A stretch of 64,000 nucleotides of DNA from Paraburkholderia panacisoli (GCF_008369935.1 NZ_VTUZ01000004.1:186001-250000), one strand, 5' to 3'; shown: positions 54,779 through 63,057, numbered from the stretch's first letter. Notes: a model not told the origin generated them from the sequence alone. Numbers and translations are program-made.

Positions 54779-55939
54779 ATGCAGATAGTACCGTTTGAAA
54801 TCGCAATTCCCGACCATGCCGTCGACGATCTACGTCACCGTGTTCGCGCGACGCGCTGGGCGCCGGTCACGCCGTCGCCCGCATGGCAGCAGGGTGCGGA
54901 CGGTGCGTGGCTGCGCGAACTCGCCGCATACTGGGCGGATCATTTCGACTGGCGCGCAGCCGAGCGCAAGCTCAATCAGCAGCCGCAATTCATTGCCGAC
55001 GTCGACGGTCAGCGCGTGCACTTCGTGTATCGGCGCGGCGAGGGCATTGCGCCTTATCCGCTGGTGATCACACATGGCTGGCCCGGCTCGTTCTTCGAGT
55101 TCCATGCGCTGCTCGACCAGCTCTGCGACCCGGCCGCGTTCGGTGCCGATTCCGCCGATGCGTTCGATGTCGTCGTTCCGTCTCTGCCTGGCTTCGCGTT
55201 TTCACCGGCGGCTGCGCGGCCCGGCACATCCGCGTTTCAGGTGGCGGACCTGTGGGTGTCGCTGATGCGCGGTCTCGGCTACGAACGCTTCGGCGCGCAG
55301 GGCGGCGATCTGGGCGCGGGCGTGTCGATCGCGCTCGCCGCGCGGCATCCGTACGCCGTCGCCGGCATTCATCTCAACTTCCTGCCCGGTACCTATGAGC
55401 CCGCGATCGGCGCGGCCCAACAGTCGCTCACATCCGCAGAGGAGAAATTCCTGCGCGACAGGAACGACTGGGTCGCACTCGAAGGCGGCTACGCGCACAT
55501 GCACAGCACCAAGCCGCAGACCGTCGCCGCATCGCTCAATGACTCGCCGGTGGGACTCGCGGCGTGGATCGGAGAAAAGTTTCGTGCGTGGAGCGATTGC
55601 GACGGCGAGATCGAACGGGTGTTCTCGAAAGACGAACTGCTTACCAACATTTCTCTCTACTGGCACACGCAGAGCATCGGGTCGTCGATGCAGATGTATT
55701 GGGAAAACCGCTTGCAGCCGATGCGTTTCACGGACGGCCAGCGTGTCGCGCCACCGGTCGGCTTCGCGCATTTTCCGAAGGAGCTGAGTCATCCGCCGCG
55801 CAGCTGGCTTGAGAGAACCTTCGACGTGACGCAATGGACCGACATGCCGAGCGGCGGACATTTCGCGGCGATGGAGAAGCCAGACTTGCTCGCGGCCGAG
55901 ATACGCCGGTTCTTCAGGCCGCTACGGCAACACGCATAG
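54779..55939 (+). CDS. Epoxide hydrolase (EHN-type alpha/beta hydrolase)
   Basis: A 386-residue alpha/beta hydrolase with the N-terminal EHN domain at about 1-110 found in microsomal-type epoxide hydrolases. HGWPGSFFEF at 99-108 supplies the oxyanion hole, D177 in QGGDLGAG is the expected nucleophile, and H361 in PSGGHFAAME is the catalytic base; tyrosines of the lid (YWHTQSI region) would activate the epoxide. It converts epoxides to diols. It stands alone behind the porin terminator; ATG is preceded by GATGAGCCGCC without a strong site. Substrate unknown. Confidence 0.9.
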   Translation: MQIVPFEIAIPDHAVDDLRHRVRATRWAPVTPSPAWQQGADGAWLRELAAYWADHFDWRAAERKLNQQPQFIADVDGQRVHFVYRRGEGIAPYPLVITHGWPGSFFEFHALLDQLCDPAAFGADSADAFDVVVPSLPGFAFSPAAARPGTSAFQVADLWVSLMRGLGYERFGAQGGDLGAGVSIALAARHPYAVAGIHLNFLPGTYEPAIGAAQQSLTSAEEKFLRDRNDWVALEGGYAHMHSTKPQTVAASLNDSPVGLAAWIGEKFRAWSDCDGEIERVFSKDELLTNISLYWHTQSIGSSMQMYWENRLQPMRFTDGQRVAPPVGFAHFPKELSHPPRSWLERTFDVTQWTDMPSGGHFAAMEKPDLLAAEIRRFFRPLRQHA

Positions 55940-56319
55940 AACGAGCGCTAGCCGCGCATCGCGTTCACGGCTTGCCACACCATCGCGGCGCGCTATCGAT
56001 GCATCCACGCCGCGTCGCAACCTGGAACCGATGCAGGACACCCACCTGAAAGACGCACGCATCCGCACCCGGATGCGCGAGCGGCGGGCTCGCGTTCGCG
56101 GCGCCGGCCAATGTGTATTCGGTCTGGTTACGATTGCGCGGGAATGACTGCGCCATACACGTTGGTGCGTTTTGGAGCTGATTGCATGAGCGGCGCCCGG
56201 ATTTTTTTGCCACATGTCACCGGCAATTCGTCGCGGCACAATACAAGCGGCAATCGTCCCATACGATCGCGCGACACAGTTGCTTCATCCCTGCAAGCTT
56301 TCGACGCGAGGCTCACAGC
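55940..56319. other. Intergenic stretch, nothing recognised
   Basis: 380 bases between the epoxide hydrolase and the HAD gene. Short frames on both strands lack start signals and family resemblance. The right end presumably has the HAD promoter. Confidence 0.4.
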
Positions 56320-56934
56320 ATGACTGCATTCATCACGCTGGTTCTGTTCGATATGGAAGGCGTCCTCTCGCACTACGATCGCGCGGCACGGGTCGATCGG
56401 CTGGCGGCGATCACGGGCCGCACGGCGGAGGCGGTGCGTCATGCGATCTGGGGCTCGGGCCTCGAAGCGCGCGCCGACGCCGGCCTGATCGGCGATGACG
56501 AATATCTGCGCGAACTCGGTGCGCTGCTGAACTATCCCGTCAGCCGCGACGACTGGCTCGCGGCGCGTCTTGCATCGATCACGCCCGACGAGTCCGTGCT
56601 CGCGCTCGCCGGTAGAGTCGCCGAACGTCACCGTATCGCGATACTGACGAACAATTGCCGCTTGCTGACCGATCACATCGGCTACCTGAATCCGCCTGTG
56701 GCTCGCCTGTTCGGCTCGAACGTCTATTCGTCGGCCGCGTTCGGCGCGGCGAAGCCGGCGGTGCAGACTTATCTTCGCTGTCTCGAACAGCTCGGCGCGC
56801 CCGCAGCCCAAACGCTTTTCGTCGACGATACCGAGAGCAATGTAAGCGGCGCGATCGATGCGGGCCTACAAGGGTACAAGTTCGTCAGCGCGGCTGGTCT
56901 GCTAGATGAGTTGCAGCGTCGCGGATTGCTGTAG
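56320..56934 (+). CDS. HAD-superfamily hydrolase with a DxE nucleophile motif
   Basis: A 204-residue haloacid-dehalogenase-like phosphatase. Motif I is LFDMEGVL: the nucleophile D11 is present, but the second acidic position, usually Asp, is Glu13. Motif II is ILTNN, motif III lysine lies in FGAAKPAVQTYL, and motif IV is FVDDTESNV. The helical cap at about 15-80 suggests a YihX/GPH-type small-molecule phosphatase. The start is ATG after GAGGCTCACAGC; the frame extends upstream without family resemblance. Substrate unknown. Confidence 0.85.
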   Translation: MTAFITLVLFDMEGVLSHYDRAARVDRLAAITGRTAEAVRHAIWGSGLEARADAGLIGDDEYLRELGALLNYPVSRDDWLAARLASITPDESVLALAGRVAERHRIAILTNNCRLLTDHIGYLNPPVARLFGSNVYSSAAFGAAKPAVQTYLRCLEQLGAPAAQTLFVDDTESNVSGAIDAGLQGYKFVSAAGLLDELQRRGLL

Positions 56935-57016
56935 CTGATCAGTCGCAATGCGCCGTTGCATCAGCATCGGCGTTCGCAAACGCTCTCGCGCCCAGCGACT
57001 CACCCTCACAAAAAAC

Positions 57017-57044
57017 TTGACGCCGCCCGCCGAGCGCCTATAGT
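57017..57044 (+). promoter_or_regulatory. Promoter of the arsR-type operon
   Basis: TTGACG and TATAGT are spaced by 16 bases, a good sigma70-like pair. Counting seven bases past the -10 puts the transcription start at about 57051, one base before the ATG, so the mRNA would be leaderless or nearly so. Confidence 0.65.
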
Positions 57045-57059
57045 TCACCATATGGTGAA
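57044..57059. promoter_or_regulatory. Perfect palindromic operator over the arsR start codon
   Basis: TTCACCATATGGTGAA is an exact 16-base palindrome that begins on the last base of the -10 box and covers the ATG. It is the size and symmetry expected for an ArsR-family dimer, so binding would block the polymerase: negative autoregulation of the operon. Part of the palindrome also encodes the first residues. Confidence 0.75.
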
Positions 57060-57387
57060 GTCTCCAGTCAGTCAACTCGATCGCACGTTTTCCGCTCTCG
57101 TGGATCCCACGCGGCGCGCGATTCTCGCGCGTCTCGCGAGTGAGCCCGGCCTGTCCGTGACGGAAATCGCGCGTCCACTGCCGCTCAAACTGCCGGCGGT
57201 CATGAAGCATCTCGATGTGCTGAGCGACGCCGGTCTGATCGCCCGCACCAAGAGCGGCCGAACGGTGTCGGTCGAACTCGTTGCCGGTCCGATGGAAGAG
57301 GCGATGACGTGGCTCAGGCGCTATGAGCGTTTCTGGTCCGCGAGCCTCGATCGGCTTGCCGATTTTGTCGAAGGGGAAGAGGAATGA
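57052..57387 (+). CDS. ArsR-family winged-helix repressor
   Basis: A 111-residue ArsR/SmtB-type regulator: winged helix at about 8-85 with LVDPTRRAILARLASEPGLS, recognition helix LPLKLPAVMKHLDVLSDAGL and wing ARTKSGRTVSVEL. No CxC metal site is visible, so it belongs to the non-metal group commonly paired with SRPBCC (AHSA1) proteins. The next gene overlaps its stop by ATGA. Control by the palindrome at its own start is inferred. Confidence 0.9.
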   Translation: MVKSPVSQLDRTFSALVDPTRRAILARLASEPGLSVTEIARPLPLKLPAVMKHLDVLSDAGLIARTKSGRTVSVELVAGPMEEAMTWLRRYERFWSASLDRLADFVEGEEE

Positions 57388-57836
57388 TCAAAGAGAAGCC
57401 CAGCCTGACGATCGTGCGGCGCCTCAAGGCGCCGCCGTCCAGGGTCTACGCGGCGTGGACGCGTCCCGAGCTGATGGCGCGCTGGTGGGGCCCCGATGCG
57501 GGGCCGGTGCTGAGCGCGGAGGCCGATCCACGCGTGGGCGGGCACTTTCGCGTGGTGTTCCAGACGCTCGACGGCGAAACGCACGACTGCCGCGGCGAGT
57601 ACCGCGAGGTCGAGGCGGATCGCAAGCTCGTTTTTACGTGGGAGTGGGTCACGATGCCTGAACGGCGCTCTCTCGTGACGATCCGCCTGCGGGCGACCGA
57701 AGAGGGCACCGAGATGAATTTCACGCATTCGCAGTTCTTCGACGAAGCCGCGCGCGACGGTCATCAGATCGGCTGGAGCGGGTCGTTCGAGAAGCTGGAC
57801 GGTTTGATGGCCGAACTGGCAAGCGCGCAGGCGTGA
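57384..57836 (+). CDS. SRPBCC (AHSA1-like) domain protein
   Basis: A 150-residue START-like helix-grip protein of the AHSA1/CalC type; PPSRVYAAWTRPELMARWWG and the C-terminal GWSGSFEKLDGL are family hallmarks. These proteins bind hydrophobic ligands in a deep pocket; paired with an ArsR repressor they are thought to handle or sense small organics. Start codon overlaps the arsR stop, so translation is coupled. Catalytic role, if any, unknown. Confidence 0.9.
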   Translation: MIKEKPSLTIVRRLKAPPSRVYAAWTRPELMARWWGPDAGPVLSAEADPRVGGHFRVVFQTLDGETHDCRGEYREVEADRKLVFTWEWVTMPERRSLVTIRLRATEEGTEMNFTHSQFFDEAARDGHQIGWSGSFEKLDGLMAELASAQA

Positions 57837-57875
57837 AGCGCGTTCCGATGATGTCAACGCATATCGAGGTCGAAC

Positions 57876-58514
57876 ATGAAGCTCTACTATGCTGAAACGC
57901 TGGCGCCCCGAAAGGCTTGCGCGGTGGCGCGTTATTTAGGGTTGCCAATCGACTATGTGTTCGTCGATCTGCGCAAGGGCGAGCAAACCAGGCCCGAGTA
58001 CCTCGCGATCAATCCGAACGGCAAGGTGCCGAGTCTCGTCGACGGTGCGAAAAATCTCTGGGAAGCCGATGCGATCATCTGCTATCTCGCGCAGCGCGCG
58101 GAATCCGATCTGTGGCCACGAAGCGCGTCGCAGCAGATCGACGTGGTGCGCTGGATGAGCTGGAACAGCCAGCATTTGTACCGGCATGCCGGATCGCTTT
58201 ACTTCGAGTATCTGATCAAGCCGTGGGTCGGAATGGGAGAGCCGGATCCGTCGAAGGTCGCTGAAGCGCAGGGCTTTTTTCGCAAGCATGCGGGCGTGCT
58301 CGACCAGCACCTGAAGGGGCGCAAGTGGCTGCTCGGCGACGACCTGTCGGTCGCGGACTTTTCAGTCGCGGTGGCGTTGCCCTATGCGAAGAGCGCAGCG
58401 ATGCCACTCGTCGAATTTCCGCAAGTGCAGCGCTGGCACGATCAGTTGAACGCGTTCGAAGCCTGGCGCAATCCGTTTCCGGCGCGGCCTGCGCAAACTG
58501 CGGCGTACGCGTGA
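57876..58514 (+). CDS. Glutathione S-transferase
   Basis: A 212-residue GST-fold protein. The N-terminal thioredoxin-like domain (about 1-78) has YYAETLAPRKACAVARYLG, with Ser/Cys-less active site where Tyr4/5 or Thr8 could activate glutathione, and the cis-Pro/GSH-binding blocks NGKVPSLVD and EADAII. The C-terminal helical domain has LLGDDLSVADFSVAVALP. It follows the SRPBCC gene by 39 bases and may belong to the same operon for conjugation of a toxic organic. Confidence 0.9.
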   Translation: MKLYYAETLAPRKACAVARYLGLPIDYVFVDLRKGEQTRPEYLAINPNGKVPSLVDGAKNLWEADAIICYLAQRAESDLWPRSASQQIDVVRWMSWNSQHLYRHAGSLYFEYLIKPWVGMGEPDPSKVAEAQGFFRKHAGVLDQHLKGRKWLLGDDLSVADFSVAVALPYAKSAAMPLVEFPQVQRWHDQLNAFEAWRNPFPARPAQTAAYA

Positions 58515-58524
58515 AGGACAGGTC

Positions 58525-58761
58525 ATGTGCTGCGCGATCGTTGCCCTGACGATGACACTGCTGGCCGGTTGGAAAAGCGTGTCGGACACACTCGGCGGGC
58601 GCGCGGGACGGCTGCGGCGGATCGCGATCGTGGTCATCGCGATCGGCGCCGCCGCCGGGTCCGCGATGGCTGCGGATCAATTTGCGGCGGCGGGTGAAGG
58701 AGCGCCGTCGCTGGTCACGCGGCTGGTCGGCGGATCGGTCTGTGGGCATGTCATCCGGTAG
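58525..58761 (+). CDS. Small hypothetical membrane protein, 78 residues
   Basis: Two hydrophobic stretches, at about 3-14 and 33-50 (RIAIVVIAIGAAAGSAMAA), suggest a membrane location. AAGGACAGGTC precedes the ATG, and the gene lies 10 bases after the GST stop, so it may be the end of that operon. No family recognised; the C-terminal half is not distinctive. Confidence 0.5.
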   Translation: MCCAIVALTMTLLAGWKSVSDTLGGRAGRLRRIAIVVIAIGAAAGSAMAADQFAAAGEGAPSLVTRLVGGSVCGHVIR

Positions 58762-58904
58762 TGGATTTTTCCGCGGCGTAACGGTCGGTGGTGTAAGCGG
58801 GATGCGTGCATTGCGCAGGCCACACGACGCACTGCGGACGCGCGTCGCCGGATTGCCGTATCGTACGAGATCACGCGTTTGCTCGCTGTTCGAGGGGCGG
58901 GGGT

Positions 58905-59915
58905 ATGGCACTTTCGTCGAAAGCCGATGGACCGCGCGTCGGCAGACGCCGCTTTTTGCGCACGGCGGGCAGCGCCGCGATCGGCGTGCCGGTTTCGCTT
59001 GCGCTGACGCGGGTCTCAGCGGCGCAAACGCAAGCTCAAGGACAAGCGCAAACCCACGAGCAAAGCCAACTCGCCACGACGGCGCCGCCGCGCATCGCGC
59101 GACGCGTGATCCGGTCGACCGGTGAACTCTTGCCGGTGGTCGGCTGCGGCACCTGGCGCACCTTCGATGTCGGCGACGATCCCGCCGCCCGCGCACAACT
59201 CGCCGAGGTACTGCGCATCCTGTTCGAAGCGGGCGGATCGGTGATCGATTCGTCGCCGATGTATGGATCGTCGGAAGCCGTCGCCGGGGCGTTGCTCACG
59301 CGGCTCGACGCGCACGCAAAAGCCTTCGTCGCCACCAAGGTGTGGACCGACGGACGCGACGCGGGCATCGCGCAGATGGAAGAATCGCTGCGCCGCTTCC
59401 AGCAACCGCGCATCGATCTGATGCAGGTGCACAACCTGCTCGACTGGCGCACGCAACTCGCCACGCTGCGCGACTGGAAAGCGCGCGGCCGGATTCGCTA
59501 TATCGGCATCACGCATTACACGTCCAGCGCATTTGATGAAGTTGCGTCCGTGATGCGCAGCGAAAAGCCCGACTTCGTGCAGATCAACTACGCCGCCGAT
59601 GACCGGGCCGCCGAAGATCGCATCCTGCCGCTCGCAGCGGAGTTGGGGATCGGCGTGGTGGTCAATCAGCCGTTCGGCGGCGGCGGTTTGCTGGCGCGTG
59701 TCGGCAAATCGCCGTTGCCCTTGTGGGCGGCGGAAATCGGCTGCACGAGCTGGGCGCAGGTCCTGCTGAAGTTCGTGCTCGCGCATCCGGCGGTGACGGT
59801 CGTGATTCCCGGCACGGGCCGTCCGCAATATATGGCCGACAACGTGCGGGCCGGCTCGGGCCCGCTGCCCGATCAGGCGATGCGCGCGCGGATCGTCGCG
59901 GCGGTGAAGGGTTAG
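58905..59915 (+). CDS. Tat-exported aldo/keto reductase
   Basis: A 336-residue aldo/keto reductase with a twin-arginine signal (RRRFLRTAGSAAIGVPVSLA, cleavage near VSAAQT), followed by a Gln/Thr-rich linker. The catalytic tetrad is recognisable: Asp in VIDSSPMYGSSEA with Tyr, Lys in VATKVW and His in QVHNLLDW. Export of a folded, cofactor-loaded NADPH enzyme to the periplasm is unusual but recurs in this family (YakC-like/AKR with Tat signals). GAGGGGCGGGGGT precedes the ATG. Substrate unknown. Confidence 0.88.
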   Translation: MALSSKADGPRVGRRRFLRTAGSAAIGVPVSLALTRVSAAQTQAQGQAQTHEQSQLATTAPPRIARRVIRSTGELLPVVGCGTWRTFDVGDDPAARAQLAEVLRILFEAGGSVIDSSPMYGSSEAVAGALLTRLDAHAKAFVATKVWTDGRDAGIAQMEESLRRFQQPRIDLMQVHNLLDWRTQLATLRDWKARGRIRYIGITHYTSSAFDEVASVMRSEKPDFVQINYAADDRAAEDRILPLAAELGIGVVVNQPFGGGGLLARVGKSPLPLWAAEIGCTSWAQVLLKFVLAHPAVTVVIPGTGRPQYMADNVRAGSGPLPDQAMRARIVAAVKG

Positions 59916-60198
59916 CGAATTGCCCGGCCGGGCCGTATGAAAGCTGAAAAAGCAGGCGTTGCTTCGGATGACAGGCGGGTTGGAAGGTGGAGCTTCATGT
60001 CCGCTGTACGGTCCAGGCCGACAGCCCCGTTCGGTTCGCGTCGCATATGCAATACCTCGATTAGGTCAGTTTTTGCGGCGCGTGGCAGCAAACTGACCAG
60101 TCACAAGGCGCCCGTACGCGACGAAAGTCAAAGCCCACAGCGAAGAACCGCTGACGCTTTCGGGCGCGGACTCACCTTCTTGCAGATCGCCGATGGCT

Positions 60199-60381
60199 TC
60201 AAAAACCGAGGCCTACGCCGGCGCCCACACCGCCGCCGAAGCTGCCCCCGCCGATGCCGATCCCTATGGCGGTTCGCGGCGCATAGTACCCGGGCTCGTT
60301 GCCGTAGCCATAATTGTATGGCTGTGCGACGACGCAGCCCGACAGAGCGACCACTAGAGCCAATGCGCCGAGTCTGATCAT
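60199..60381 (-). CDS. Small glycine-rich lipoprotein
   Basis: A 60-residue lipoprotein: signal MIRLGALALVVALSGC with lipid-attachment C16, then a Tyr/Asn/Gly-rich segment and a Gly-rich tail (GIGIGGGSFGGGVGAGVGLG). GGGAG lies seven bases before the ATG. Such short glycine-rich lipoproteins are frequent in Burkholderiales; function unknown. Confidence 0.75.
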   Translation of the reverse strand: MIRLGALALVVALSGCVVAQPYNYGYGNEPGYYAPRTAIGIGIGGGSFGGGVGAGVGLGF

Positions 60382-60474
60382 GACGTTCTCCCGTTCATGA
60401 GCGAGATAGCAATATTCGGTCCCCGGGGCACGTCCCCAATCGGTGTGGTGTTACAGCCGCACGTCAGTCCGTCG

Positions 60475-60741
60475 TCAGAAGTCGGCGGTTGAAAGCGTTA
60501 TCCGTTCGCCAGTGGGCGGCAATGATTTCTGCTCCACAGCCTGCAAAAGCCGGCGCTTACCCAGCTCGAAAGCAAGCTTCAATTGTTTCGGGGTCTCGTT
60601 GGCTGCGCCGAGTTTTTCACAAACCGTTTCAGCAGGGATCGCAAAGGCGCAGTATCCCCAACCGAAGCCGTAGGCCGAAAACCATAGTGTCGAGTCGACG
60701 GAAAGGAGGGGTACCGTCAGGTTTGTACAGGGCTGGTCCAT
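60475..60741 (-). CDS. DUF1488-like small protein (copy 2)
   Basis: An 88-residue protein, the same length as copy 1. LWFSAYGFGWGYCAFAIPAE corresponds to the strand with the internal Cys, KLAFELGKRRLLQAVEQ to the helix, and ITLSTADF to the C-terminal strand of copy 1 (VELETGDF). AAGGA lies ten bases before the ATG; GTG three codons earlier is too close to that site. Function unknown. Confidence 0.68.
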   Translation of the reverse strand: MDQPCTNLTVPLLSVDSTLWFSAYGFGWGYCAFAIPAETVCEKLGAANETPKQLKLAFELGKRRLLQAVEQKSLPPTGERITLSTADF

Positions 60742-60794
60742 GGCTGTCACTTCCTTGGCCGATAGGGGCGGACTCTGATTTTTTCACAGCGAAC

Positions 60795-61040
60795 TTACAA
60801 AATCCCCTGGGTCTCCTTGGCGAGCCGCTCGCGGGTGCCTCTGTCCACGAGGCTGGCCAGCGCTTGACGCCCGTCCGTGAGGGCGGCGTCCTCAACCGGA
60901 AAGGTTCTCTCACTGAAGGCAATCAGCTTGAATCCGCTGCCCCTTGCGCGCGGGACAGTGATGCCCCAATGCCAGCCTCCGGCTTGCTCGAAGACATGCA
61001 AAACAGGGGCGGGTGGTGCATTAGCCTGAGAAGTCGTCAT
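60795..61040 (-). CDS. Small hypothetical protein, 81 residues
   Basis: The product starts MTTSQANAPPAPVLHVFEQA and contains GGWHWGITVPRARGSGFKLI and a helical C-terminus. GGGGAGA is well placed before the ATG. It is 53 bases upstream of DUF1488-like copy 2 on the same strand, so the two may be co-transcribed. The Trp-His-Trp strand and overall size suggest a small alpha/beta domain; no family is recognised with certainty. Confidence 0.6.
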   Translation of the reverse strand: MTTSQANAPPAPVLHVFEQAGGWHWGITVPRARGSGFKLIAFSERTFPVEDAALTDGRQALASLVDRGTRERLAKETQGIL

Positions 61041-61249
61041 GGCGCATTCTCCCCTCATATTGCGATCACGGGCGCACGATTGCAGACGCCCTGTTTTCAG
61101 TCTACAGGTATTTTGCTGCGCCGCAATATGTCGACCGTGGTAAAAAAGTCAAACATGGAGCGCCACAATTTTGAACAGATTCGCCCCTCATGGACTTATG
61201 CGACCATGAGTTGACGACCTTTTGATCTGACATGATTCACGGGGGTTCC

Positions 61250-61573
61250 ATGCCTAACCATTCGCTCATCTGGGCAGCAGTGCCGCACAATAGTGACGGC
61301 GTCGTCTTTCAGATTCGTATTGTCCACGGACTTCAACGTTTCCACTTAACGCGCCGCGTGCTCGAGGATGTGTTCGATCTCGAACCAGCAGCTTCGGACG
61401 CGAGACAACTCGAACGGTTCTATTTGTATCTGAATCGCATCCTGGCTCAAGCCGGCACGAAGCGGTCGATCGCCAGTTTAGACACGGTTCCCCTTCAGGC
61501 CACCGATTTCACCTCGACGAGCAAGGAGCAACGCGAGTCAGGTCGGCATGCAATGGCACGAAGTGCGGCCTAA
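61250..61573 (+). CDS. DUF1488-like small protein (copy 3, divergent)
   Basis: A 107-residue protein with the same layout as copies 1 and 2: strand VVFQIRIVHGLQRFHLTRRV, acidic helix LERFYLYLNRILAQAG and terminal strand VPLQATDF, then 18 extra residues. Resemblance is weaker than between copies 1 and 2, and the Cys is replaced. ATG at 61250 follows CGGGGGTTCC; ATG at 61232 is an alternative. Divergent from the 81-residue gene across about 210 bases. Confidence 0.55.
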   Translation: MPNHSLIWAAVPHNSDGVVFQIRIVHGLQRFHLTRRVLEDVFDLEPAASDARQLERFYLYLNRILAQAGTKRSIASLDTVPLQATDFTSTSKEQRESGRHAMARSAA

Positions 61574-61645
61574 GCGACTGCGTTCAAGAGGGGCATCAGT
61601 CGGATTCATCTGGCGCCCACGCAGCGCGTGGGGCGAGCCGAACGA

Positions 61646-61861
61646 TTACCGCCTCGGCTTGCGTCCGACCCGTCCCTCGACGAATCCATGAAAGTGAAGA
61701 TCACCAATCGCGCTCGCCCAGGCATTGACCCAGCAGGTCGCGCGAGCCCTTTCAACGGCCGAATCTGCGCGCATGAGACGGCCCGTCGCGACACGCAGGC
61801 GAGCAAACGCGTATTCCCTGTGCGCACATTCCCGACGCGAAACGAGCATGTCTTCACGCAT
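61646..61861 (-). CDS. Small hypothetical protein (overlapped pair, second gene)
   Basis: A frame of 71 residues starting MREDMLVSRRECAHREYAFA and continuing with a basic helical sequence containing ADSAVERARATCWVNAWASA. The composition (regular Arg/Ala/Glu helices with conserved-looking WVNAWASAIG) looks like a real helical protein, but no family is recognised. Its ATG overlaps the TGA of the upstream frame, which suggests translational coupling. No independent ribosome site. Confidence 0.42.
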   Translation of the reverse strand: MREDMLVSRRECAHREYAFARLRVATGRLMRADSAVERARATCWVNAWASAIGDLHFHGFVEGRVGRKPRR

Positions 61862-62039
61862 CGCTGACAAGTAAAAGGAACGAAAGAAACGTAGCCAGGC
61901 AGAACGCGGTTAGCGCCTGATAATGCCAAGGATAGTCGAGCGGCAGAGTGCGCGTCCAGGTGGCACTTTCACGAAGGGCAATGACGGCCTGAGTTCGGTG
62001 GCTCGGTCTCGCGCGCGCCGAAGTTCCGCAGGTGGCCAT
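61854..62039 (-). CDS. Small single-span membrane protein (overlapped pair, first gene)
   Basis: A 61-residue frame with a C-terminal transmembrane helix (YQALTAFCLATFLSFLLLVS) preceded by LPLDYPWH. The stop overlaps the start of the next frame on the same strand by eight bases. The ribosome site is poor, so confidence rests on the helix and the overlap. Not recognised. Confidence 0.35.
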   Translation of the reverse strand: MATCGTSARARPSHRTQAVIALRESATWTRTLPLDYPWHYQALTAFCLATFLSFLLLVSDA

Positions 62040-62454
62040 TCATACAGCGGCGCCCCTCAACTAATAGCCCTTCGTGGTGGAGCCGAGTCAAACGGCTTGC
62101 CGACAATCGTAGTCGCGGCCCAATAACAATTGACGGCCGATATCGGCCCGTTCAGCTGACAGCTTATGGGTGGTTCGGGCGAACGGCAGATGAAACGCAA
62201 CGATTCCTTCGATAAGTGAACGCTTCAACAACTGTTCACGAAAAAAGCGCTGCGCTCCACCTCGCCGAATGAGACCAAGATCCCCTATCGGCATCCGCAC
62301 GGGCCGCCTATTCTGTCTGTTGGGCACGCGCGTTTGATTGCGTGTTTCTGGACTCGGACGGCGGAAATCACGAACCGTCAATAGTACGGATGACGTGATC
62401 TCGCCGCTTTTTCTTGCTGATGACCGCTTGATGGCAATGCAACAGGAGGAAGAG
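62040..62454. other. Intergenic stretch before wrbA
   Basis: 415 bases with no recognised gene. A minus-strand frame of moderate length here has no start signal or family resemblance. The right end holds the wrbA promoter region and its strong ribosome site. Confidence 0.4.
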
Positions 62455-63057
62455 ATGGCGAAGGTATTGGTTTTGTACTACTCGATGTATGGACATATCG
62501 AGACGATGGCTAACGCGGTGGCCGAGGGCGCTCGCGCCGTGCCCGGCGTCGAGGTGACGCTCAAGCGGGTGCCTGAAACGATCCCCGACGAGCAGGCAAA
62601 AGCCGCCGGTGTCAAGCTGAACCAGCCAGCGGAAGTCGCCGCACCGGGCGAACTCGCAGAGTATGACGCGATCATCTTCGGAACGCCTACGCGATTCGGC
62701 AACATGGCGGGTCAGATGCGCACGTTTCTCGACCAGACCGGTGGTCTATGGATGCAAGGCGCGCTCGTCGGCAAGATAGGCAGCGTATTTGCGTCGACAG
62801 GCACGCAACATGGCGGCCAGGAAACCACGATCACTTCGTTTCATTCCACGCTCCTGCACCAGGGCATGGTGATCGTCGGCGTGCCGTACGCGTGCAGCGG
62901 GCTCGTCAATATGAACGAAATCACGGGCGGTACGCCTTATGGCGCAACCACACTCGCGGGCACGGACGGCAGCCGGCAACCCTCCGCTAACGAACTCGAT
63001 ATTGCCCGGTATCAAGGCAAACACGTCGCCGAACTGGCGTCGCGGCTCTTCCGTTGA
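62455..63057 (+). CDS. wrbA: NAD(P)H:quinone oxidoreductase WrbA
   Basis: WrbA is an FMN-dependent tetrameric quinone reductase of the flavodoxin fold that performs two-electron reduction of quinones under oxidative stress. The 200-residue protein carries [20 protein letters not shown] (FMN phosphate loop), [20 protein letters not shown] and [12 protein letters not shown], all WrbA hallmarks. AGGAGGAAGAG precedes the ATG, one of the best ribosome sites in the window. The frame is open upstream but the ribosome site fixes this start. Confidence 0.96.
   Translation: MAKVLVLYYSMYGHIETMANAVAEGARAVPGVEVTLKRVPETIPDEQAKAAGVKLNQPAEVAAPGELAEYDAIIFGTPTRFGNMAGQMRTFLDQTGGLWMQGALVGKIGSVFASTGTQHGGQETTITSFHSTLLHQGMVIVGVPYACSGLVNMNEITGGTPYGATTLAGTDGSRQPSANELDIARYQGKHVAELASRLFR

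Noticed and set aside
61606..61929. A 107-codon minus-strand frame rich in Arg and Cys
   Set aside because: It overlaps the better-supported pair in another frame and lacks a start signal.
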